From contig DNXB01000486.1 in NCBI GenBank assembly GCA_003506995.1, forward strand, positions 1 to 18,855: a stretch of DNA of 18,855 nucleotides, given 5' to 3'. The position numbers and the translations under genes are program-made. Below are positions 6,065-12,932 of this stretch, piece by piece (within the stretch, counting starts at the first letter, position 1; the number at the start of each line of letters is the position of its first letter). The stretch comes from Verrucomicrobiales bacterium (lineage in GTDB: Bacteria > Verrucomicrobiota > Verrucomicrobiia > Verrucomicrobiales > Verrucomicrobiaceae). The notes under the pieces were generated by a model that ran no database searches, was not told the DNA's origin, and saw only the letters and a program-made list of their open reading frames with translations.

Positions 6065-9000
6065 TCATGGCTTCTCCAACAGCTTCCTCACCGTCTCCGC
6101 GATCTTCTTCGCGCCATCGGGTTCGTAGCCGGTTTTCACATAGGCGACTTTGCCGTCGGGGCCGATGATGACGGTGTGGGGGATGCCTTCGACGCCGAAG
6201 GACTGGCCGACGCGCTGGTTGGCATCAAGGGCGACTTCGAGTTTCCAGCCACGGGTGTCGAGGAAGCTTTTCACGGCGTCTTTGGCCTCGGCCTGGTTGA
6301 CGCCGATGAAGCGGACCTTCTTCGGATCGAAGACGGCCATTTCGTCGATCAAGCCGGGCAGGGATTTGACGCAGGGGCCGCACCAGGTGGCCCAGAAGTC
6401 GAGGACGATGACCTTCCCCTTCTCCTGCGCGAGATCGAAGTCGCCGCCGCCGAGCAGGGGCAGTTTGAAGGGCTTGGCGTCTTGTTTGAGCAGCGGGGAG
6501 CTTTCGCCGCCGCTCTCGGGCAGCACGGGCTCGGGGGCGAATTTGAGTTTCCAGTCCCGCAGGGCGAGCATGGCGCTGCTGTCCGGCGGGATGGCGCTGC
6601 GAATGCCGTGAACCTGCAGCAAGGGCACGCGGCAGGCGCCGAGCAGCGCGTTTTGGCCGATGACCATGTCCGGGTCAAAGCGCTCCACTTTCAAGCCGAG
6701 GCGTCCGCCGTTGTTCAACAACAGCCAGTGGGTGATGACGGGCGGCTGGCTTGCGCGGGCCTCGAAGGCGGCGCTGACATCGTCCGCAGGCTGGATGAGC
6801 CACACAACGGCCTTCACGCGATCACGCGGCACTTGATGCGTCTCCAGACCGGAGCGGATGGCGAAATGTTTTGCGGTGGCGGCCTCGATCACGCCACGGA
6901 GCAGATCGCCGTTCGCGGCGAGGAGCGCGTGGCGTGGCGGATCTTCTTTGCGGAAGCGCGGCACGGTTAGCGCGTGCTCCTTGGAGCGCAGATTGACCTC
7001 GGGAGCGGCCACGCGGCCCGGTGAGACGCGGGCGCTGAACGCTTGGATCTTCACCTCGCGCTCGCCATTGCCCCACAGACTGAAGGGCTCGATGAGAATG
7101 CCGCCGCCGGAGCGCATCTTGGGGGTGAGGACGATCTTGCGCGCCGTAACGCCATTGAGGAAGACCTCGATGTCATTTTCTCCCACGGCGATGCGCACGT
7201 TCGCGGGACCGCTGCTGTTCAGGCGGAACTGGCGGTCCATCTGGTCGCCGCTGGCTTCGAGGCCGAAGCACACCTCGCTGCCCATGTGGCCGAAGAGCAG
7301 GTTCGTGCTGGGCGCGGCGGGGTTCACGCCATCGGTGAAGAGGCGCAGGCGCAGGGCACTGAAGCCGCTGCCGAGCAGGTTGAAGCGGATCTCGTTCACC
7401 TGCATGAAGGACGGATGCCCCCAGGTGCCGCCGGCCTGGAAGTCGAGCGCGGCCTTGGCCTGACGCTTCACCGCGTCCTCCTTGCCGCGCACGCGTTGCC
7501 AGCCTTTGTCTTCAAAACCATCGAGATTGAGATTCTCGCCGCCGAACTGGATCGCGTGCAGTTTGTCAACCGGCAGTTGTTTCATGGCGACCACCTCGGA
7601 GTCGAGATCGACCTGCTTCGCGTCAATGGCCCGCAGTGAGCCGGGCAGGACATCGCCGGTGCTCAGATAGAACAATGCCTCGCTGCGCAGAACCTCCGGG
7701 CTGGCGGGCGGGGTTCGGATGATCTCTAGCTCGCCCGTGCTGATCATGGGCACCGAGTGCAAGCCGCCGATCGGCTTCCAGCGTGGCTGCGCCTCGCCAC
7801 CGGCATCGAGCGTGCCGTGCAGCACCTTTTTGTTGAGGGTCAGTTTGCCGTAGGTTGCCAGATTGACCGCTGGCGCGTCCGGAGCATAGCCCTTGAACTC
7901 CAGATGATGCATGCGCGTGATTTTGAAGGCCACGGGTGTCTCCGACCAGGCCGTCTTCAGCGTGGCGGTCTCATTGCGCATATGCTGCAACTCACCCTGC
8001 GCCCACTCGCCATCGGTGAACCACAGCTCCACCCTCGGTGCCTCGATCTGGAAGAAGGGAGAGGGGGTTCCGCCTGTCTGCACACCCAGCACCTGCTCCC
8101 ATGGCAGCGTGGTTTCCTTGCCGCCGGGCTCCTTCACGGTCAAAGCGGTCGCGCTGGCGCGTACGGGAGCCGCTTGAAGAGAACGTCCATCCGTCAGCTC
8201 GATGCGCGGACGCCCGGTGGTGATGTCCGCGGGCAGGGTGCCGTTCCAGGCGCGGATGCGCAGTGTTTCGAGCGTGAGATCGGGGCCTTTGTTCAGCAAG
8301 GTGAACCCCACCGGGGATTCGGGCTCGCCAGAGACACGGCGCACCTGCGCCCGCGCCTCCATGGCGGCGTCCACGCGCTCCTGTGCCGCGTTTTGCACCA
8401 CGCCGAGCAAGGCGCCAAACAAGCCGCCGCCCTTGCCCGCAGGTTTTTTCTCCGTAGCCGGGGGCTTTTCCTCCGGGGCTTCATCCACGGCCGACTTGCT
8501 CGTTTCCGCGATTTTTTTGCCGTCTGATCCGTAGATCGCGCACAGACCGGTCTTGCGGTTCCAGAACAAAGTCAGCGTGATGCGACGGTCATCGGCTGAA
8601 AGCGTCTGCACGCTTTGAAACACGCGCCCTTGCAGCACCACGTCGTCCACCCAGGTCTCCACGATCAGGCGCTCGTTGTTCTTCGTCTTGAGCTCGACTT
8701 TAAACTCCGGCCGCACGGTGGAACTGAGCGTGAACTGCATCTCCACCAACTCCGGCGCCTCCATCGGCAGGCTGGCGCTGCGATTCCAGCCGACCTGCTT
8801 CAACGCCGCGTCGGGAACGATGCGCCAGAGCTTCACCTTGCTGTCCTGGCCGGTTTGACTGCCTTCAATCCAGCCAATCGTGCTCGTCGGCGCGGCAAAC
8901 AGCAGCCCGTCCGCCTTCAACCGCTGCACGCCAAGAACTGCTTCACGCGCGATGTTCAACGTGCCGAACCGCGCTGACTTCACCTCCAGCGTCTTCGCAT

Positions 9001-9391
9001 TCATGCCGGTGATCGTGCCATACAGGCGGCTGCCATCTGCGAGGCGGATGCTGTAGGGTTCCTCCGTTTTCTCGGCGTCTTTGTGCCGGATGACCTGTTT
9101 CAGCACGTCCAGCCGCACACGCAGCGGCTCGCTGAACATCTGCGCGTTGCGCCACGCCAGCCTGTCCTTCTCGGCGGCGAGGAAATCCCCGCCGATGAAT
9201 TCCCCGTTGCGCCAGTGCAGCTCGGCAGCCGAGAGCGAAGAACAGAACAGGACGATCAATGACGAAATCAGAATGACGAATGACGAATGAATGCCCCAAC
9301 CCCGAAGCTCCAAGCTTCGTGGATGCCAGTTCACAGCCCGTGGACCGAGCCACCTGGCCTTGCCCTTCGTCATTCGTGCTTGGTCATTCAT
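6065..9391 (-). CDS. Secreted multidomain protein with C-terminal TlpA/ResA thioredoxin, 1108 aa
   Basis: The C-terminal 138 residues (971-1108) form a TlpA/ResA-type thioredoxin: KVIVLDFWATWCGPC with active-site C1004 and C1007, cis-P1071 (GIPHT) and the usual closing helix. Such domains are extracytoplasmic thiol-disulfide oxidoreductases. The preceding ~900 residues are unusual. About seven modules of ~40 residues, each beginning 'NG/DG x x L x G' and ending in 'V xxV' (about 60-101, 117-159, 399-438, 457-499, 575-616, 825-865, 892-932), alternate with two jelly-roll/LamG-like stretches (170-300 and 620-790) and a Lys/Pro/Gly linker (300-325). The signal segment lies at residues 36-56 with cleavage likely near SAA. 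The start is doubtful: ATG 9389-9391 lies inside a heptamer element and gives a long pre-region. GTG at 9332-9334 or TTG at 9311-9313 would give a normal-length signal peptide. It lies 46 bp after the alpha-toroid gene. Confidence 0.88.
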   Translation of the reverse strand: MNDQARMTKGKARWLGPRAVNWHPRSLELRGWGIHSSFVILISSLIVLFCSSLSAAELHWRNGEFIGGDFLAAEKDRLAWRNAQMFSEPLRVRLDVLKQVIRHKDAEKTEEPYSIRLADGSRLYGTITGMNAKTLEVKSARFGTLNIAREAVLGVQRLKADGLLFAAPTSTIGWIEGSQTGQDSKVKLWRIVPDAALKQVGWNRSASLPMEAPELVEMQFTLSSTVRPEFKVELKTKNNERLIVETWVDDVVLQGRVFQSVQTLSADDRRITLTLFWNRKTGLCAIYGSDGKKIAETSKSAVDEAPEEKPPATEKKPAGKGGGLFGALLGVVQNAAQERVDAAMEARAQVRRVSGEPESPVGFTLLNKGPDLTLETLRIRAWNGTLPADITTGRPRIELTDGRSLQAAPVRASATALTVKEPGGKETTLPWEQVLGVQTGGTPSPFFQIEAPRVELWFTDGEWAQGELQHMRNETATLKTAWSETPVAFKITRMHHLEFKGYAPDAPAVNLATYGKLTLNKKVLHGTLDAGGEAQPRWKPIGGLHSVPMISTGELEIIRTPPASPEVLRSEALFYLSTGDVLPGSLRAIDAKQVDLDSEVVAMKQLPVDKLHAIQFGGENLNLDGFEDKGWQRVRGKEDAVKRQAKAALDFQAGGTWGHPSFMQVNEIRFNLLGSGFSALRLRLFTDGVNPAAPSTNLLFGHMGSEVCFGLEASGDQMDRQFRLNSSGPANVRIAVGENDIEVFLNGVTARKIVLTPKMRSGGGILIEPFSLWGNGEREVKIQAFSARVSPGRVAAPEVNLRSKEHALTVPRFRKEDPPRHALLAANGDLLRGVIEAATAKHFAIRSGLETHQVPRDRVKAVVWLIQPADDVSAAFEARASQPPVITHWLLLNNGGRLGLKVERFDPDMVIGQNALLGACRVPLLQVHGIRSAIPPDSSAMLALRDWKLKFAPEPVLPESGGESSPLLKQDAKPFKLPLLGGGDFDLAQEKGKVIVLDFWATWCGPCVKSLPGLIDEMAVFDPKKVRFIGVNQAEAKDAVKSFLDTRGWKLEVALDANQRVGQSFGVEGIPHTVIIGPDGKVAYVKTGYEPDGAKKIAETVRKLLEKP

Positions 9392-9421
9392 TCGTCATTC
9401 TGGTTTCGTCATTCGTCATTC
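9257..9421. repeat. Inverted heptamer element, copy 1 (GAATGAC ... GTCATTC)
   Basis: GAATGAC-type heptamers run from 9257 to 9291 (five units, two degenerate). The reverse-complement heptamers GTCATTC run from 9369 to 9421, with one 4-bp break (ATTC) at 9390-9393. The centre of about 77 bp holds a perfect hairpin, CGAAGCT (9303-9309) with AGCTTCG (9313-9319). The element covers the start of the TlpA-fusion gene: the right cluster supplies ATG 9389-9391 and the left cluster encodes residues 34-45, the front of the signal-peptide hydrophobic core. Copy 2 at 10443-10563 has the same right-hand layout, including the 4-bp break, but an unrelated centre. Confidence 0.85.
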
Positions 9422-9437
9422 CGCGCCAGCGCCCCAT

Positions 9438-10547
9438 CTAGCGTTCATAGATCGGCAAAAAGCGATAGTTCAGCCCTAGCGCCAGGAGCGACATGCCCGT
9501 GACGTAGGCGTCGTTGTTGAAGCTGCCGTCAGGGGCCTGTGTCTCGCTCAGAACACGGGCAGTGGCGGTGTTCCACTTCTGCCAGGAGGCGTAGTCGCCC
9601 TGGAAAAGCGCCTGCGCCATGTAGTAGCGGAAGTACTCCTTGTAGTTCCCCTCGCTGTGCTCCAGGCGCTCGGTGATGTGCTTGAGCGTGGCCTTGAACT
9701 CTTCGGTCTCCTTGTTCTTCGACACAGCGGCCACCAGCGTGGCGATGGCGCTGCGGTTCATGGACTCGCCAAAGCCGCCGAAGCCGCCGCTGTAAGTCAC
9801 GCTGCCGTCCTTGCCCGTGCTGCGGCGCATGTACTCCAGCGCGTTGTTGATGACCTCGTCGGAGACCTCCATGCCCGCGTTCCGCGCCGCGAGCAGTCCC
9901 ATCAAAACCGCGCCCGTGACCGAGGTGTCCGCGTCCGTCGAGTTCGGCATGTACCGCCAGCCGCCCCAGCGGTTGTTTTTCTGCGAGGTGCCGGCGCAGC
10001 GGATGGCGAGATCCAGCGCCTGCGCGATGCCGCGCACCGGCTTCTCACCCTCCCACAGCAGCGCCTCATCCACCGCTCCATAAGCCTCGGACAAGGCCAG
10101 CATGGCAAAGCCGTGGTGGTACATGCTGTTCGGCAAATAACCCGTGGCTGCGTCCTGGCTGCGGATGATCGCCCGCAGCGCCCGGCGGATGTTCGGCGCG
10201 TAACGTCCGAAGTTCGGCTCCTCGCCGCCCGCCAAAAAAGCCATCAGGCAGATGCCATCCACGCCGGAGCCGCCATGACCGCCCTGCCAGTTGCCCTGCT
10301 CGCTTTGTTTCGACGCCAGCCAGGCCAGCCCGCGCTCATACACCGTCTCCACTTCCTGCGGCACCGCGCCGCCAAAGCGCAACGCAGGGTCTTGGGCCTG
10401 CGCCGAAGTAGCGAAGATGAAAAGGAGGCAGCAGAGGCGCAGGAATGACGAATGACGAATGATGAATGACGAATGGCCGGAGTGCTGACAGGTCTCCTGA
10501 CCGTCATAAACCGCTAGCTGCCTCGTCATGGATGTTTGGTCATTCAT
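9438..10547 (-). CDS. Secreted squalene-cyclase-like alpha-toroid repeat protein, 369 aa
   Basis: The mature part (from about residue 52, after ATSAQA) is an alpha/alpha-toroid of the prenyltransferase and squalene oxidase repeat type. Visible repeats are 'GLAWLASKQSEQGNW' (73-87), 'AIIRSQDAATGYL' (126-138), 'NNRWGGWRYMPNSTDADTSVTG' around 191-212, 'ALEYMRRSTGKDGSV' (236-250) and 'VLSETQAPDGSFNNDAYVTGMSLLAL' around 332-357. The DXDD acid motif of squalene-hopene cyclases is absent (DADTS at 205-209), so terpene cyclisation is unlikely. A structural or binding role in the envelope is more probable. The first ATG (10545-10547) lies in a GAATGAC heptamer element, and residues 24-35 (HSSFIIRHSSF region) are encoded by the same element. 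The true signal peptide may be just LRLCCLLFIFATSAQA with an unclear start. It lies 36 bp after the helical-repeat gene, clearly in one transcript with it. Confidence 0.88.
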   Translation of the reverse strand: MNDQTSMTRQLAVYDGQETCQHSGHSSFIIRHSSFLRLCCLLFIFATSAQAQDPALRFGGAVPQEVETVYERGLAWLASKQSEQGNWQGGHGGSGVDGICLMAFLAGGEEPNFGRYAPNIRRALRAIIRSQDAATGYLPNSMYHHGFAMLALSEAYGAVDEALLWEGEKPVRGIAQALDLAIRCAGTSQKNNRWGGWRYMPNSTDADTSVTGAVLMGLLAARNAGMEVSDEVINNALEYMRRSTGKDGSVTYSGGFGGFGESMNRSAIATLVAAVSKNKETEEFKATLKHITERLEHSEGNYKEYFRYYMAQALFQGDYASWQKWNTATARVLSETQAPDGSFNNDAYVTGMSLLALGLNYRFLPIYER

Positions 10548-10563
10548 TCGTCATTCGTCATTT
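10443..10563. repeat. Inverted heptamer element, copy 2 (GAATGAC ... GTCATTC)
   Basis: Five GAATGAC-type units fill 10443-10477. GTCATTC-type units fill 10539-10563, with the same 4-bp ATTC break (10546-10549) as in copy 1. The centre of about 61 bp differs from copy 1 and holds a small CAGG/CCTG hairpin. The right cluster supplies the first ATG of the alpha-toroid gene (10545-10547) and the left cluster encodes residues 24-35 of its signal region. The heptamer contains ATGA, so each unit offers an overlapping start and stop. The element fills most of the gap to the preceding gene's stop at 10584. Confidence 0.85.
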
Positions 10564-10583
10564 CCCCCGCCCTTCGCCAGTCA

Positions 10584-12932
10584 TCATTGGTCGATGATCA
10601 TTCCTCCGTTGAAAAAGATCTGGCCCGCGTTTCCACCCTGCTTGAGCCGGTTCTTGTGATTGTTCTCGATGCCCTCCCAGTACTGCATCGCGTCCGGCAG
10701 GTCGCGGTCTTTGCACAGCTTCCACTGCTGGGGGGTGAGGATGCCCTGCATCTCTTTTTCCGGCACCCCGGCCACCGGCACCATCGCGTAGTAATACTGT
10801 AGAAACCAATTGTTGGACATGTAGCGCTCCAGGTCCGGCTGGTACTCGGCCAGCACTTTCTGCACATGCGGTTCCAGCTTGGCGCACTGCTCGCCCGAGA
10901 GGCGGCGGCGGCGGTCCAGCTCCGCCACCGTCATCGCGGCCATGGAGCGCAGGCGGTAGTCCTGCCGCGCCCGTGCGACGGTTTCGAGCTGCTTCAATTG
11001 CGAGGCGGTGAGAGCTTCCTTCAGGGCTGTCTGCCAGACCTCCGTGGACTGCGGGCTGCTGTCACCGTTGTTGCGGCTGAAGCTCACGCGCTCGGTGCCG
11101 GTCAGCAGTTGCAGGATGTTTTTGGGCGTGGCGCTCTGCACCGTCTGCCGCACATAGCGCTCCGTGTTCTGCCGCCAGTGGCCCAGGCTCTGCTCCACCG
11201 CGCCTTTCGCCGCTGTGTTGAGCCGGTTCACCGTCGCCTCAGGCAGCGTGAGCACGCGCCGTGCCTCCTCCACCTGCGGCAGCATGGCATCCAGCGCCTT
11301 TTTGCGCTCGGTGTGGAACATTTTGTAAAGATGCGTCGAGATGGCCGCCTCCATGTCAGGCGCCTCGGGCTGCGTGCCGTTCACCGCCGGCATGGCGCGC
11401 GGGGTGCTGTTGCTCGACGCCGCCAGCTCCTGCCAGCGCTTCCACTGCACGTCGTCGAGGATGGCGCGCACCGTCTCCGGCCTGGCCTTGCCCGCGTATT
11501 GAAACAACTGCTGCGTGCTGTAACTCCAGTACTGCTGGCGGCGCTGCTCGATCAGCGGCTCCATCAGTGGGAGCAGCAGCGGCTCCAGCTTCCCGCGCTG
11601 CGCGTCGTTGAGCATCAGCGCCCGGTCCATCTCCGCCAGGCAGGCGCGTGAGATCGCGATGAGGGAGCGCTGCTCACGCTGCTCCTTCTCAGATGTCATG
11701 CGCGCGCGCTCCGTCTCCGTCAGCAGCTCTTTCAGGCCATCCTTCCAAACCGGCAGCGCCGGAGCCTGCTGCTCCTCGTTCAGGCCGAAATAGGTGTTCG
11801 CCCGCATGCGCTGGCGCTCCATGGCGGAATAATTCCGCGCCTGCTCCAGCCACTGTTTCCGTCCCAGCTTCAAGGATTCCTCAATCGCCTCTTCCGAGAG
11901 CTTTTTCAGCTTCTCCTGCCGTTCCTTGTCCAGGTCCAGCTCGGTGGCGAGGTTGTCGATCTCTGTGAGCATCGTCTGCTCCATCTGCTGCCGCATGTAC
12001 ACCTCGGAGGGCTTCACCATCTCCGCCAGCTCGGCCTCCAGCCCGCCACGTTCCTCGCCTGCCATTTTGCACCATTGCGCGATCAACTCCTCGCCCAGCA
12101 CACTCGCCGCGGCTTCCTCCCACTGCTTCTCCCAGGCCGCGCCCCGCGGCCGGTCAAAGCGGAGGTAAAAATAACTGCGTCCCGTGATGTTTCTCCGCGC
12201 CTCGTCCGGCATGGGGCGCAGCATGCCCGCCGCCCGCAGGCGCTCCGCCTCGGAGATTTGGTCCAGCAGCACCTCCGCCGCCTTTTTCAGCGCGGCGACC
12301 TGTCCTTCATTCAAAGCGAGCTTTGTTTTCATCGCCCCGATCTGTGTCTGCAAGTCCTCGTTCATCGGTCCGCGTGATTCGCGCACCCAGCGCTCCAGAT
12401 AGCGGTGGATCTCCTCATCTGTCTTCTCCCGTGCCCGTGCGTCCGCGTCACTCCACGCCTTGAAGCGTTCCTCCCCGAGCGTCTTGCGCAGGGCCGCCAG
12501 CCAGTCCGCGTTTTGCTCCGGCGGCGTCCAGTTCTCCACCGGTTCGTTCAGGCCTGACGCGTCCGGCTTCCAGACGTTGATGAGCCGTTTCGCCGCCATG
12601 TCCGAGGTGCGGGAAAGATAGGTGCGCATCGCCACCACGGTCTGCGGCTTCCAGGCGGCCAGGGCAGACTCCACCGCCTTCTTCGTCGGCTCCTGCATCG
12701 CGGCGGTCTCTTCAGTCGTGAGTTTCGCCGCCGCATCCACCGCCTTCAGCACCTCCGCCATGTGCGTGGTGAGCTGCTTCTGCTTTTCCACCGCGCAGCG
12801 CTCCACAAACTCCGCCAGCGTCTTCTCCACCGCTTCAGAAAGAGGCTTCTTCAGCTCCGAGCGCGACAAATACGTCTGCGCCTGCGCGGAGACGAGGCAC
12901 AGCAGCCAAAATGTCAGCAGCACCCGCGTCAT
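10584..12932 (-). CDS. Secreted all-helical repeat protein, hypothetical, 782 aa
   Basis: I do not recognise a named family. Residues 1-18 (MTRVLLTFWLLCLVSAQA) are a clear Sec signal peptide with an AQA-Q cleavage site, so the protein is exported. The rest is charged and predicted almost entirely helical. About six loose repeats of 110-134 residues begin with an 'L[TN]xxQxxxL' helix at about 71, 205, 331, 441, 561 and 677. They alternate with 'W..[AG]L...L' segments at about 144, 267, 396, 496 and 633. The chain ends FFNGGMIIDQ. The start overlaps the stop of the DUF4175-like gene by four bases (ATGA) and has a perfect AGGAGG nine bases upstream, so translation is coupled and the two products may be needed in proportion. 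A scaffold role at the envelope is an inference. Confidence 0.85.
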   Translation of the reverse strand: MTRVLLTFWLLCLVSAQAQTYLSRSELKKPLSEAVEKTLAEFVERCAVEKQKQLTTHMAEVLKAVDAAAKLTTEETAAMQEPTKKAVESALAAWKPQTVVAMRTYLSRTSDMAAKRLINVWKPDASGLNEPVENWTPPEQNADWLAALRKTLGEERFKAWSDADARAREKTDEEIHRYLERWVRESRGPMNEDLQTQIGAMKTKLALNEGQVAALKKAAEVLLDQISEAERLRAAGMLRPMPDEARRNITGRSYFYLRFDRPRGAAWEKQWEEAAASVLGEELIAQWCKMAGEERGGLEAELAEMVKPSEVYMRQQMEQTMLTEIDNLATELDLDKERQEKLKKLSEEAIEESLKLGRKQWLEQARNYSAMERQRMRANTYFGLNEEQQAPALPVWKDGLKELLTETERARMTSEKEQREQRSLIAISRACLAEMDRALMLNDAQRGKLEPLLLPLMEPLIEQRRQQYWSYSTQQLFQYAGKARPETVRAILDDVQWKRWQELAASSNSTPRAMPAVNGTQPEAPDMEAAISTHLYKMFHTERKKALDAMLPQVEEARRVLTLPEATVNRLNTAAKGAVEQSLGHWRQNTERYVRQTVQSATPKNILQLLTGTERVSFSRNNGDSSPQSTEVWQTALKEALTASQLKQLETVARARQDYRLRSMAAMTVAELDRRRRLSGEQCAKLEPHVQKVLAEYQPDLERYMSNNWFLQYYYAMVPVAGVPEKEMQGILTPQQWKLCKDRDLPDAMQYWEGIENNHKNRLKQGGNAGQIFFNGGMIIDQ

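Noticed and set aside
5864..6970. Plus-strand ORF of 368 aa opposite the TlpA-fusion gene
   Set aside because: It is antisense to a protein with clear domains. High GC with biased third positions produces long antisense frames throughout this window.
9242..9391. Lipoprotein signal in the TlpA-fusion protein (Cys at residue 50)
   Set aside because: The residues before the Cys (VLF) do not fit a lipobox. A standard signal peptidase I site (SAA) follows shortly after.
9438..10547. Functional squalene-hopene cyclase
   Set aside because: The DXDD catalytic motif is missing, the protein is about half the usual length, and it carries a signal peptide. Only the toroid repeats are shared.
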